Assembly (NCBI GenBank): GCA_035492455.1
Contig: DATJJE010000071.1
Span: 198,991-262,990, forward strand
Direction of reading: 5' to 3'
DNA length: 64,000 nt
Origin: Gp6-AA40 sp035492455
GTDB lineage: Bacteria; Acidobacteriota; Vicinamibacteria; Vicinamibacterales; UBA2999
This document shows, piece by piece, positions 34,774-43,109 of the stretch. Made by a program: the position numbers and the translations under genes. The notes beneath the pieces were generated by a model. That model did not search any database, was not told the origin of the DNA, and saw only the letters and a list, made by a program, of their open reading frames with translations. The stretch's first letter is position 1, and each line of letters starts with the position of its first letter.

Positions 34774-35940
34774 TCAGTTAGCGCCTACCGAAAAAGTGAC
34801 GCTCCACGGCTTCACGGGCGCGCCGTCAAACGTCTTCACACCGTCGATCAGCTCCAGCTTCACCGTGCGGAACGCTTCCAGTGGTCTTGACAGACGCAGC
34901 ACCACGGCATGTGACCCGACGTCGTAGTTCGCCTGCGCGTCAATCGTGCCTTCGGGCGGCGCGCCGCCGATGTAAGCGAATTTGAAATGCCCGTTCAGCG
35001 TCATCGGATCGATGCCGCGCGAGAACTGCACGCGTATCGGCGCTGACGCCGCCACGTTCGTTTCACCGTCGGTCGGCGAGCTGAAAACGATCTCGCCCGG
35101 TTCCTGCGGCGGTGGTGGCGCTTCGGCGACGACAGGACGCGCGGCGGGTGCCTGCGCCGTCACCATCGTTTTTGCCTCGAGCAGCACCAGGCCGCGATCG
35201 CGCCGAATCGCTCCGGTGACCTGCAGCCACTGGCTCGTATCGACGCGAGCATCGACGTTCAAGTCGAACCCTTTGCCTTTCGGCCGCATGCCGGTGACCC
35301 ACACCGCGCCTTCGCTGCTGCGCAGGACGAAGTCGTATTTGTCTTTCGCCGGCGCCGCAGGAACGTCGCCGAACAGATTGCGCCCACCGAACTGGCCGGT
35401 CAGCGACAGCGTTTGACCTTCGTACTTCCACGGTTCGAGCGCGATCGAACGAAGCGTCGGCGTCGATTCCGGGTCAGCCTTCGCCACGCCTGTGACGTTG
35501 AGTACGAGCTCCTCGCCGGGCTGCGGCCAGTGGTCGGGGTCCGGTTTGTTCTCGTATCGATTGAGGCGTGGATCGGAAGGCGTAAGGCGGCCAATGTCCA
35601 GAACGGTCGCGCGGATTTCCACGGGTCCTTCGATGGGATTCACGCTATCGAGCATGACTTGCATCTCGCTCTCGCCGCCGCGCAATGCGAGTCGCTGGCC
35701 GGTGCTCGAGACGTCCACGGCGCCGCCGCCTGGACGCGTCGTCCCGTTCGCCGCGCGTCCTGCCGCAACTTCGACGAGCTCGCCCCGGAGCACTACGGTC
35801 TGTAAATGGAAGTAGCCGGAAAACCGCCGGATGGCGTCGATCGTGGTGAGCCGGCGTCCCGATGTCTGACCCGAGGCCACAGTGGCAACGACGAAGGCCG
35901 CGCAGACAACACGAACGACCTTCGCGGTTAAAGGCCCCAC
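34774..35940 (-). CDS. Secreted protein with OB-like repeats and C-terminal Big_5/SbsA Ig domain
   Basis: 388 residues, signal peptide (VVRVVCAAFVVATVASGQ). Two beta-rich segments (about residues 45-110 and 150-270; VVLRGELVEVAAGR, VEIRATVLDIGRL, LSLTGQFGG, LQVTGAIRRDRGLVLLEAK) have OB-fold-like spacing. After a Pro-rich linker, the last 110 residues match an SbsA-type Ig-like domain (SPTDGETNVAASAPIRVQFS, VKLELIDGVKTFDGAPVKPW). Starts at GTG 35940, four bases after the OPT transporter stop, so cotranscribed with it. Function unknown. Confidence 0.68.
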   Translation of the reverse strand: MGPLTAKVVRVVCAAFVVATVASGQTSGRRLTTIDAIRRFSGYFHLQTVVLRGELVEVAAGRAANGTTRPGGGAVDVSSTGQRLALRGGESEMQVMLDSVNPIEGPVEIRATVLDIGRLTPSDPRLNRYENKPDPDHWPQPGEELVLNVTGVAKADPESTPTLRSIALEPWKYEGQTLSLTGQFGGRNLFGDVPAAPAKDKYDFVLRSSEGAVWVTGMRPKGKGFDLNVDARVDTSQWLQVTGAIRRDRGLVLLEAKTMVTAQAPAARPVVAEAPPPPQEPGEIVFSSPTDGETNVAASAPIRVQFSRGIDPMTLNGHFKFAYIGGAPPEGTIDAQANYDVGSHAVVLRLSRPLEAFRTVKLELIDGVKTFDGAPVKPWSVTFSVGAN

Positions 35941-35944
35941 CCTC

Positions 35945-37930
35945 TCATTCTACTTTGCGCATTGCGGTCCGGCCGGTGACGATGGCGAGCGCCAGGAAGA
36001 GAAGGACGGTCGCGACTTGGCCTGATACTCCATCCGAGTGAAGGAACGGAACGACGTTGCCGATCGCCTGCAGCGGCGCAATCGTGCCGGTTCCCACGAG
36101 AATGGCGAACAGGATGCCCGCCAGCGAGCCGCCGGCGATAAGGCCCGAGCTGAACAGCGTGCCCGCACTCAGTTCCGACTCTTCAGCTTGTCCCGTGCGG
36201 TGCTCGACCCACGCACGCACAAGGCCACCCGCGAAAATCGGCGCGGTCGTCGCAATCGGCAGGTAGGAACCCACCGCGAATGAGAGCGAGCGCACACCGC
36301 ACAATTCGAGCGCGATCGACAGGAACACACCGATCAGGACGAGTCCCCATGGCAAGTTTTGATTGAGCAGGCCTCTGATGATTGTCGACATCAACGTTGC
36401 CTGCGGCGCCGCCAGGTTCTGGGAACCGATGCCGCCGAGATTGTTGTGCAGGTACAGCAGCGTCAAGCCAATCACGGACGCAGACGCAATTACGCCGATC
36501 ACCAGGCCAATCTGCTGATACAGCGGCGTGGCGCCGACGAGGAAACCCGTCTTCAGATCCTGTGACGTGTTGCCGGCATTCGCGGCCGCGATGCAGACGA
36601 TCGCGCCGACGCCGATAGCGATCGGCGAATACATGTCTCCGGTCCAGCCAAGTGCGACGAACAGCAGGCAGGTCAGGATCAGCGTCGCGATGGTCATGCC
36701 GGAAATCGGATTCGACGAGGTGCCGATCAGGCCGGTGATGCGCGAGGAGACCGTCGCGAAGAAGAAGCCGAAGATGAGAATCAGAATCGCGGCCAGCGGA
36801 TTGCCGTAGGTTGGCAGGTTCGGGACCGCCGCGAGGAACACGGCAAGCAGCAGCGATCCGCCGATGACGACTGTCATTGGCACGTCACGCTCGGTACGGA
36901 TCCGCGAGCCGCCGTCACCGGCGGACGCGAAGTCGCGCATCCCTTCGCGCGCTGACGAGACGATCGTCGGTATCGTGCGGCCAAGAGTGATCAAACCAGA
37001 GGCGAGCACCGCGCCCGCGCCGATGTATCTGATGTAAGCGCTCCACAACTGCGCCGCGTTCATTTCGGAAATCAGGAACGGCTGGCCCGTCGCGGGGTTG
37101 TTCGCGTAGTTGGGATGAATTGGCGGGAACGGAACGTTGATGTATCGCCCCAGGATCGACAGCAGCGGCAACAGCACCAGCCACGACAGCACGCCTCCGG
37201 CGAACATCGTTCCGGCAATGCGCGGCCCAATCACGTAGCCGACGCCGAGGTACTCCGGTGAGACATCCACGTTCAGCGTCGCGTTGGGAAACTGGCTTTC
37301 GCGCGACATGGAATAACCCATGTCTGTCCGGAAGATGTTGAAGATCCACGACAGCGATTTCCAGAGCGCGCCGACGCCGACACCCCCGAACACCAGCGTC
37401 GCCAGCTTGCCGCCGCGTTCGCCCGCGACAAGAACCTCCGCGCAAGCCGTGCCTTCCGGATAGGGAAGCACTCCGTGTTCCTTGACGATCAATGCCCGGC
37501 GCAGCGGCACCATCATCAGCACGCCGAGGATGCCGCCCGCGAACGTCAGCATCGTGATCTGCACGTAATTGAAGTAGCGCGGGCCATCGGGGGTCAGGAA
37601 GATCAGCGCTGGAATCGTGAACACGACGCCGCCGGCGATCGATTCGCCGGCAGACCCGATCGTCTGCACGATGTTGTTTTCGAGAATCGTCGAGCCGCCA
37701 AGCTTCTTGAGGACCGAAATCGCGAGCACGGCGATCGGAATCGAGGCACTCACGGTAAGGCCCGCCCGCAGGCCGAGATACACAGTTGATGCGCCGAACA
37801 GCAGGCCGAAGAGCGAGCCGAGAATGATGGCGCGCGCGGTGAACTCCGCTGGCGATTGCGACGCGCTGATGTACGGCTGAAACGCGGGACGAGTAGTCGT
37901 CCGCGGTGGCTGCACGCTCGGATGTGCCAT
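35945..37930 (-). CDS. OPT-family oligopeptide transporter
   Basis: 661 residues with about 14-16 membrane helices. The N-terminal block SLFGLLFGASTVYLGLRAGLT and IVQTIGSAGESIAGGVVFT is typical of the OPT/YSL family, which takes up small peptides or metal-chelate peptides by proton symport. ATG 37930 is preceded on its strand by an extended -10 (TGC-TACCAT) eight bases away, suggesting a leaderless mRNA from a promoter that overlaps that of rex. Followed by a secreted Ig-domain protein in the same operon. Confidence 0.9.
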   Translation of the reverse strand: MAHPSVQPPRTTTRPAFQPYISASQSPAEFTARAIILGSLFGLLFGASTVYLGLRAGLTVSASIPIAVLAISVLKKLGGSTILENNIVQTIGSAGESIAGGVVFTIPALIFLTPDGPRYFNYVQITMLTFAGGILGVLMMVPLRRALIVKEHGVLPYPEGTACAEVLVAGERGGKLATLVFGGVGVGALWKSLSWIFNIFRTDMGYSMSRESQFPNATLNVDVSPEYLGVGYVIGPRIAGTMFAGGVLSWLVLLPLLSILGRYINVPFPPIHPNYANNPATGQPFLISEMNAAQLWSAYIRYIGAGAVLASGLITLGRTIPTIVSSAREGMRDFASAGDGGSRIRTERDVPMTVVIGGSLLLAVFLAAVPNLPTYGNPLAAILILIFGFFFATVSSRITGLIGTSSNPISGMTIATLILTCLLFVALGWTGDMYSPIAIGVGAIVCIAAANAGNTSQDLKTGFLVGATPLYQQIGLVIGVIASASVIGLTLLYLHNNLGGIGSQNLAAPQATLMSTIIRGLLNQNLPWGLVLIGVFLSIALELCGVRSLSFAVGSYLPIATTAPIFAGGLVRAWVEHRTGQAEESELSAGTLFSSGLIAGGSLAGILFAILVGTGTIAPLQAIGNVVPFLHSDGVSGQVATVLLFLALAIVTGRTAMRKVE

Positions 37931-37938
37931 GGCGCGTG

Positions 37939-37947
37939 ATGGTAGCA
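37939..37947 (-). promoter_or_regulatory. Extended -10 of the OPT transporter gene
   Basis: Minus strand TGC-TACCAT, eight bases before ATG 37930. It overlaps the plus-strand TGG-TAGCAT of rex almost completely: one short quasi-symmetric block may serve both genes. Confidence 0.5.
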
Positions 37948-37948
37948 T
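37940..37948 (+). promoter_or_regulatory. Extended -10 of rex
   Basis: TGG-TAGCAT, eight bases before GTG 37957. If the transcript starts 7-8 bases downstream, rex is leaderless and GTG 37957 is its start. Confidence 0.5.
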
Positions 37949-37956
37949 TGAACCTT

Positions 37957-38622
37957 GTGAATCGGCCGAACAAGCGGAGGCAAACCCCCGATCAGGTCTC
38001 CGAGCTCACGACCAATCGCCTCTCGATCTATCTCCGCTGTCTGAACGAGCTCGACACCGCCGGCGTCCAGACCATTTCATCACAGGGGCTTGCCGAGCAG
38101 TTTCATCTCAACGCCGCGCAGATTCGCAAAGACCTCGCCTACTTCGGTGAGTTCGGGGTGCGCGGCGTCGGCTATTACGTCAAAGAGCTGCGGCGTCATC
38201 TCCGGCAGATTCTGGGACTCGATCGGCGGCTGCGCGTCGCCATCATGGGCGCGGGCAATCTCGGTCTCGCGCTTGCGGATTACCCCGGGTTTCGCCAGGA
38301 AGGTTTCGAGATTGCCGCGCTCTTCGACGCCGCACCCGACAAGGTCGGTCATGAGTCGCGCGGCGGCGTGCCGATCTACGCCATCAAGGATTTGCGGCGC
38401 ATCGCCCGCCGCGAGCGGCTCGACATCGCGGTCATCGCCGTGCCCGCGCCGCATGCACAGGCCGTTGTCGATCAGGTGGTGGCGGCCGGCATGAAGGGAA
38501 TCCTCAACTTTTCGCCGGGTGCGTTGCATGTACCGGACGACGTGAAGCTGAAGAGCGTGGACTTTACCGTTTCACTCGAGAGCCTGTCGTTCTATCTCGC
38601 ACAGGGAGAGAACGTTGGCTAA
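37957..38622 (+). CDS. rex: Redox-sensing transcriptional repressor Rex
   Basis: 221 residues from GTG 37957 (in-frame ATG 37939 would add six). N-terminal winged helix (LSIYLRCLNELDTAGVQTISSQ, FHLNAAQIRKDLAYFG-like: NAAQIRKDLAYFGEFG) and Rossmann domain (RVAIMGAGNLGLALADYPGF) that binds NADH/NAD+. The C-terminal swapped helix SLESLSFYLAQ is present. Rex represses fermentation and respiration genes until NADH rises. TTGTGAA at 37955-37961 is half of a Rex site only. It overlaps moaC by eight bases. Confidence 0.93.
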   Translation: MNRPNKRRQTPDQVSELTTNRLSIYLRCLNELDTAGVQTISSQGLAEQFHLNAAQIRKDLAYFGEFGVRGVGYYVKELRRHLRQILGLDRRLRVAIMGAGNLGLALADYPGFRQEGFEIAALFDAAPDKVGHESRGGVPIYAIKDLRRIARRERLDIAVIAVPAPHAQAVVDQVVAAGMKGILNFSPGALHVPDDVKLKSVDFTVSLESLSFYLAQGENVG

Positions 38623-39106
38623 AAAGCTGTCGCATGTCGACGAGCGCGGTCGCGTGAAGATGGTGGACGTCGGCGCCAAGCCGGCCACTGCGCGCGAGGC
38701 GGTCGCCCGAGGATCAATCACGATGAGCGCGGCGGCACTCACGCTGATTCGCCGTGGCGAAGTTGCGAAAGGGGATCCATTGCAGGCCGCACGCCTTGCC
38801 GGCATCCTCGCGGCAAAGCAGACGTCGAATCTGATCCCGCTCTGCCATCCGCTGCCGCTCACCCACGTCAGCATCGATTTGACAGCGACCAGCCATGGTT
38901 ACGGCATCGAGGCGCGCGTCCGCACCACGGCGCAGACAGGCGTCGAGATGGAAGCGCTTACCGCCGTGACCATCGCGGCCCTCACCATCTACGACATGGT
39001 CAAGGCGGTGGACAAGGAAATGGTGATCGGCGACATCTGCCTGGTCGAAAAGAAGGGCGGCAAGTCGGGGCACTACGTGAGAAGAAGTGGAAAAGTGGAA
39101 AAGTAG
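38615..39106 (+). CDS. moaC: Cyclic pyranopterin monophosphate synthase
   Basis: 163 residues from TTG 38615 with gggagag upstream. MoaC acts with MoaA to turn GTP into cyclic pyranopterin monophosphate for molybdenum cofactor. Family marks: LSHVDERGRVKMVDVGAKP, LIPLCHPLPLTHVSID, the acidic GVEMEALTAVTIAALTIYDM and catalytic lysine region KAVDKEMVIGD. The last residues (SGKVEK) are encoded by a tandem gtggaaaa repeat that runs past the stop. No other moa or moe gene is in the window. Confidence 0.95.
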   Translation: MAKKLSHVDERGRVKMVDVGAKPATAREAVARGSITMSAAALTLIRRGEVAKGDPLQAARLAGILAAKQTSNLIPLCHPLPLTHVSIDLTATSHGYGIEARVRTTAQTGVEMEALTAVTIAALTIYDMVKAVDKEMVIGDICLVEKKGGKSGHYVRRSGKVEK

Positions 39107-39120
39107 ACAAGTGGAAAAGT
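39086..39120. repeat. Tandem repeat agtggaaaagt across the moaC stop
   Basis: Three copies of agtggaaaagt at 39086, 39094 and 39110 (8-bp period, then 16). The first two encode the moaC C-terminus; the third lies just before the next gene's TTG start. Confidence 0.7.
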
Positions 39121-39123
39121 AAG

Positions 39124-40107
39124 TTGAAAGTCCTGGTTGCCGTCCACCATCGGGTTGATGCGTGGACCATCCCGCCATCCCACGTCGATCAGCTTCGGAC
39201 CCGGTTTCCACACATCACTTTTCTTCATTCGACAACGCGCGATGCGGACGTCGAGCTCGTTGCGGATGCCGACGTCGCATTCGCCCTCGCGCTCAGCAGG
39301 GGGGCGGTCGCGCGTGCGCCACGCCTCCGCTGGCTGCACTGTTCAGGACATGCTGTCGGGCATTTTCCGCTCGTCGATCTCGCGGCGCGCCGCATCACGG
39401 TCACCAACTCGCGCGGCGTTCAGTCTGTTCCCATCGCGGAGCATGTGATGGCATGTCTGCTCGCGCTTGCGCGCAAGCTGCCCGAGACGCTGCGTGATCA
39501 GCAGGAGCGGGCGTGGCGGCCGAACGCGCTGACGGGTGAAGCGTCGCCATGGCTGCTTGGCGGCCGCACGATCGGCATCATCGGGACGGGCACGATTGGC
39601 GAGGCCATCGCCACGCGAGCGAAGGCGTTTCGGATGCGGGTGATTGGGGTGCGGCGCAATCCTTCGCACGCCGTGCCCGCCGGATTCGACGAGGTGCTCG
39701 GACCCGCGGATCGGAATCGTCTGCTGGCTGCCGCGGACATCGTCGTCATCGCAGCACCGTTCACGACCGAGACACAGCGGCTGATGGATGCTCGCGCAAT
39801 CGAGATGATGAAGCCCGGTGCGATCGTCATCAACGTTGCGCGAGGCCAGTTGATTGATGAAGTCGCGCTCGCGGCCGCACTCGAATCAGGGCGCCTTGGC
39901 GGAGCGGCGCTCGACGTGTTCGCAAACGAGCCGCTGGCGCCCGACAGCCCTTTCTGGTCGTTGCCGAACGTCATCGTCACACCACACAACTCCGGCTTCC
40001 GCACCGGTCATTTCGATGCGGTCGTCGATCTGTTCTCGGAGAACCTGACCCGATACGAACGCGGCGTCGACCTGCTAAACGTGGTTGATCTGCAGGCTGG
40101 CTATTAG
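39124..40107 (+). CDS. D-2-hydroxyacid dehydrogenase (NAD-dependent)
   Basis: 327 residues from TTG 39124. The catalytic domain is split around a Rossmann NAD domain: GGRTIGIIGTGTIGEAIATRA gives the dinucleotide loop, then VINVARGQLIDEVALAAALESG and LGGAALDVFANEPLAPDSP carry the active-site Arg and Glu, and IVTPHNSGF the His. It reduces or oxidises a 2-keto/2-hydroxy acid such as glyoxylate or hydroxypyruvate. Located 17 bases after moaC; its end overlaps the convergent DUF3618 gene by 33 bases. Exact substrate unknown. Confidence 0.9.
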   Translation: MKVLVAVHHRVDAWTIPPSHVDQLRTRFPHITFLHSTTRDADVELVADADVAFALALSRGAVARAPRLRWLHCSGHAVGHFPLVDLAARRITVTNSRGVQSVPIAEHVMACLLALARKLPETLRDQQERAWRPNALTGEASPWLLGGRTIGIIGTGTIGEAIATRAKAFRMRVIGVRRNPSHAVPAGFDEVLGPADRNRLLAAADIVVIAAPFTTETQRLMDARAIEMMKPGAIVINVARGQLIDEVALAAALESGRLGGAALDVFANEPLAPDSPFWSLPNVIVTPHNSGFRTGHFDAVVDLFSENLTRYERGVDLLNVVDLQAGY

Positions 40108-40338
40108 CCGCTCACGGCGGTGGCGCTGCGCGCGCAGCCGGCCCCACGCCATCTTCGCCCCGACGAGCGTCAGTACGCCGCCGAGTGCATAGTCGAGCGC
40201 GCGCTCGGGCATGAAACGGCTGACAACCGACCGCGGGGTCGCATCATGGACCTTGCGCTGGAGCTGACTGATCTTGTAGTCGAGCTCCGCCTTGGTCTGG
40301 CTCATTTCCGAACGGATGACAGCCGCTTCGCTATCCAT
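40075..40338 (-). CDS. DUF3618-type small membrane protein
   Basis: 87 residues. N-terminal IRSEMSQTKAELDYKISQLQRKV matches the DUF3618 helix (IRxEMxxTRxxLxxKlexL), followed by one hydrophobic segment (ALGGVLTLVGAKMAWG) and a basic tail. Such proteins occur with holin-like YqjE and YqjD/ElaB-type proteins at the membrane under stress. Overlaps the holin-like gene upstream by 37 bases. Confidence 0.72.
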   Translation of the reverse strand: MDSEAAVIRSEMSQTKAELDYKISQLQRKVHDATPRSVVSRFMPERALDYALGGVLTLVGAKMAWGRLRAQRHRRERLIASLQINHV

Positions 40339-40715
40339 TCCGAGTTCTCCTTCAACGTCGTAACGGTTTCCTCAGGTACGGCGTGCACACCCGCCATTTG
40401 CTTGCGCCCCGACGCCAGCGTAACGAACCCGCCAATGCACAGCAGGAGCGCCACGATGAGGAAGCCGGTCCACGCGGGCCAGCCGATCAGATTCGCAATG
40501 CCGAGCGCAATTGCAATCAACAGGAAAATGCCGCCGAAGGCCAACGCCGCTGCGGCGATGCCGAAGCTCAGCGCCGCCGCTTTCGCACGCCCTGCCTGCT
40601 CGCGGATTTCCACGCGCGCGAGCGCGATTTCTTCGCGGATGAGCGTGCGAAGGTCGTTGAGGATGCCGCGGATCAGGCTGCCGACCGAGTCTTGAACAAA
40701 ATCCCCATTCGCCAT
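40302..40715 (-). CDS. Holin-like membrane protein, YqjE family
   Basis: 137 residues: an amphipathic N-terminal helix (LIRGILNDLRTLIREEIALARVE) and two membrane helices (AAALAFGGIFLLIAIALGIA and WTGFLIVALLLCIGGFVTL), the usual layout of the Actinobacteria-holin X/YqjE family. Probably acts with the overlapping DUF3618 protein in envelope stress. The gap upstream (40716-40791) holds a partial palindromic repeat. Confidence 0.75.
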   Translation of the reverse strand: MANGDFVQDSVGSLIRGILNDLRTLIREEIALARVEIREQAGRAKAAALSFGIAAAALAFGGIFLLIAIALGIANLIGWPAWTGFLIVALLLCIGGFVTLASGRKQMAGVHAVPEETVTTLKENSEWIAKRLSSVRK

Positions 40716-40791
40716 ACGCGCGAACGCAGCAATCCCAATGCCCGGAAGGACGGCTGAACCCGGCCTCTACGCACGGTCGTTGGGGCAGCCT

Positions 40792-41691
40792 TCATGCCGC
40801 CCGATGCGGCGGTTCGATGTGAATCACGACGTCAACAATTTCAGGGAATCGCGCCATCAGCTTGTCCTTTACGACATGTGACAGCGCATGGGCTTCCCCG
40901 AGCGGCGTTCGACCGTCGATCCACAGATGCAGATCGACGAAGACACTGTCTGCGGAGCCGCGCGTGCGGATCTTCTCGGTCCCGACGACGCCGGACACCG
41001 ACTCCACCACTGCGCGGATGTCTTCCTCCGGCAGCACTATTTGATCCGCCAGCACGCCCGACGCTTCGCGCGCGATCTGCCAGCACGCGTAGCCGATGAA
41101 CAGAGTGACGATCAAACCCGCCAGCGGATCGAGGATCGGATAGCCAAGCCACACGCCTGCCAGCGCCACCAGCACCGCCGTCGTCGTCCACACGTCGCTC
41201 TTCGTATGCTTCGCGTCCGCGCCCAGCACCTCGCTGCGCAGCCGGCGTCCTGCGCTCGACTCGTAGCGCACGACGATGACGTTGATAGCGAGAGTGACGA
41301 GCATCGTCGTAATCCCAAGCGGCACGGCGGCGGGCATGCTCGGCATCCGCAGATGCGCGAATGCATGCTGCGCCACTTCGACGAGTACGAACAGCATGAA
41401 CATGAGAATGCCGACGGACGCCATCGTTTCGTACTTGCGATGACCGTACGGATGGTTCTCGTCCGCCGGCCGCTGCGCGGCCGAGACGCCGACGAGCGCC
41501 ACTACGTTCGAGGATGCGTCAGCGAGCGAATGAAAGCCGTCGGAGAGAATCGAGACCGCTCCCGAGAAGTACCCGAGAGCGATCTTTGCGAATGCAACAA
41601 GGAGGTTGAGAACGAGGACGCGCCAGAGGACGCGGACGACCGACCGGTGCCGATCGTTCAGAACACGTGCGCGGTCGGAATCGGCCACCAC
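40792..41691 (-). CDS. Cation diffusion facilitator transporter (CDF)
   Basis: 299 residues with six membrane helices. Typical CDF marks are VSILSDGFHSLADASSNVVALVG (metal-site Asp/His/Asp in helix 2), NHPYGHRKYE in the loop, and DAKHTKSDVWTT in helix 5. The C-terminal cytoplasmic domain (FVDLHLWIDGRTPLGEAHAL) is ferredoxin-like. Exports Zn2+, Fe2+ or Mn2+ by proton antiport. Starts at GTG 41691, inside the last 34 bases of the signal-peptidase gene. Confidence 0.92.
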   Translation of the reverse strand: MVADSDRARVLNDRHRSVVRVLWRVLVLNLLVAFAKIALGYFSGAVSILSDGFHSLADASSNVVALVGVSAAQRPADENHPYGHRKYETMASVGILMFMLFVLVEVAQHAFAHLRMPSMPAAVPLGITTMLVTLAINVIVVRYESSAGRRLRSEVLGADAKHTKSDVWTTTAVLVALAGVWLGYPILDPLAGLIVTLFIGYACWQIAREASGVLADQIVLPEEDIRAVVESVSGVVGTEKIRTRGSADSVFVDLHLWIDGRTPLGEAHALSHVVKDKLMARFPEIVDVVIHIEPPHRAA

Positions 41692-42245
41692 CGCAGCTGC
41701 ACTTTGCCGATGATGTACTTCTTCGGCACGAAGCCCCAGTGGCGGCTGTCGGAGCTGTTGTTCCGATGGTCGCCCATGACGAAGTAATAGCCCTCGGGCA
41801 CGACCGTTGGGCCGAAGTCGTCATGGCTCCGGAATTCGGGTGCGACGAAGCGATCGTCCATCGGCACGTCGTTGACGTAGACGCGGCCATCAACGATACG
41901 CACCGTGTCGCCTTCCTCGGCAATCACGCGCTTCACGAATGACTTATCCGGATTGAGCGGGTAGTAGAGCATCACGATGTCGCCGCGTCGGGGCGCGCTG
42001 ACCCGGTATATGAATTTGTTGACGATGAGACGATCCTGATCTTCCAGCGTCGGTGCCATGCTCAGGCCTTCGACGCGAGCCACCTGGAAGCCGAAGGTCA
42101 CGATCAGCGTCGCGTAAATGGCGGCGGAGAACAGCGTCTTGAACCACGCGACCAACTCGTCGCGCCAGACGCCGAACTGCTGGATCATGCGCGTGCTGCG
42201 ATCGTCGACCGACAGCCGCAGGTCCGGAGCAGTGGTGCCTGCCAT
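41658..42245 (-). CDS. lepB: Signal peptidase I
   Basis: 195 residues from ATG 42245 with a gaggtg site upstream. One N-terminal membrane anchor (about residues 30-50), catalytic Ser in VEGLSMAPTLEDQDRL and catalytic Lys in DKSFVKRVIAEEGD, then box E motif VMGDHRNNSSDSRHWG. Cleaves signal peptides of exported preproteins. The 3' end is shared with the CDF gene. Confidence 0.95.
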   Translation of the reverse strand: MAGTTAPDLRLSVDDRSTRMIQQFGVWRDELVAWFKTLFSAAIYATLIVTFGFQVARVEGLSMAPTLEDQDRLIVNKFIYRVSAPRRGDIVMLYYPLNPDKSFVKRVIAEEGDTVRIVDGRVYVNDVPMDDRFVAPEFRSHDDFGPTVVPEGYYFVMGDHRNNSSDSRHWGFVPKKYIIGKVQLRWWPIPTAHVF

Positions 42246-42286
42246 CGCCACCTCGTACGAGGGTGGCGCTAGCGGCGGCGGCTCGG

Positions 42287-43087
42287 TTAAAGCTTCAGGT
42301 ACTCCCGCAGCCGCTTCGTTTGAGAGCGGCTCACCGGGATTTCTGTGCTCTTCGCGTCCTTCATCCTGAGGATGTAATTCCGGCTGAACCAGGGGACTAT
42401 CTCCTTGATTTTGTTGATGTTGACCAGGTGCGACCGGTGGACCCGCCAGAACACCTCAGGGTCGAGGCGTGCCTGCAAGTCGTCCAGCGTCCGGTAGTTC
42501 GAGCTGCCGGTCACCTGACCCGTTACTATGTTAATCGACTCGTCGGCCAGCGAGGCATAGATGATGTCGTCAGCCTGCACCAGCAGGAATCGTTCGCCCA
42601 CCTTGACAGCCACCTGATCCCGCCGTGCCTGCCGACCGGACATCATTTTTACGATTCGTTCCAGCTGGTCGTTTAGTGGGGGGGACCCCGCGGGGCGCTC
42701 GGAGCTCAACCGTTTGCGGGCGCGCTGGATAGCCTGCTCGAGCCGCACCGTGTCAACGGGCTTGAGCAGGTAATCGACCGCGTTCACCTCGAAGGCCTCA
42801 ATCGCGTGCTGGTCGAAGGCCGTGACGAAAATCAAGGCCGGCGACTCCTCGTCTCGTTCGAGCAGACGCCGGGCGACCTCGAATCCGCTCAAGCCTGGCA
42901 TCTGGATATCGAGAAACACCAGGTCCGGCTCGTGACGCTCCACCGCTGCGATCGCCTCGGGACCGTTACCCGCCTGCGCCACGACCTCGACGACGTCCGG
43001 CACACCGACCTGCCCAAGCTGGTAGCAGAGCTCCTCGCGCGCGAGCTGTTCGTCGTCAACGACCACTACGCGCACGCCACCACCCAC
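42287..43087 (-). CDS. LytTR-family response regulator
   Basis: 266 residues. Receiver domain (VVVDDEQLAREEL; phosphoacceptor in LVFLDIQMPGLSG; FVTAFDQHAIEAFE; Lys in YLLKPVDT) and C-terminal LytTR DNA-binding domain (FWRVHRSHLVNINKIKEI). Partner of the 5TM-LYT histidine kinase encoded 22 bases upstream. Starts at GTG 43087. In other bacteria such pairs control murein hydrolases, autolysis or pyruvate uptake. Confidence 0.93.
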   Translation of the reverse strand: MGGGVRVVVVDDEQLAREELCYQLGQVGVPDVVEVVAQAGNGPEAIAAVERHEPDLVFLDIQMPGLSGFEVARRLLERDEESPALIFVTAFDQHAIEAFEVNAVDYLLKPVDTVRLEQAIQRARKRLSSERPAGSPPLNDQLERIVKMMSGRQARRDQVAVKVGERFLLVQADDIIYASLADESINIVTGQVTGSSNYRTLDDLQARLDPEVFWRVHRSHLVNINKIKEIVPWFSRNYILRMKDAKSTEIPVSRSQTKRLREYLKL

Positions 43088-43109
43088 GAGCTGCCAGCCA
43101 CCGCCCGAG

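Noticed and set aside
37955..37978. Rex operator at the rex promoter
   Set aside because: TTGTGAA is present at 37955-37961 but the other half of the site is not (ccgaaca instead of ttcacaa). One half-site occurs by chance often.
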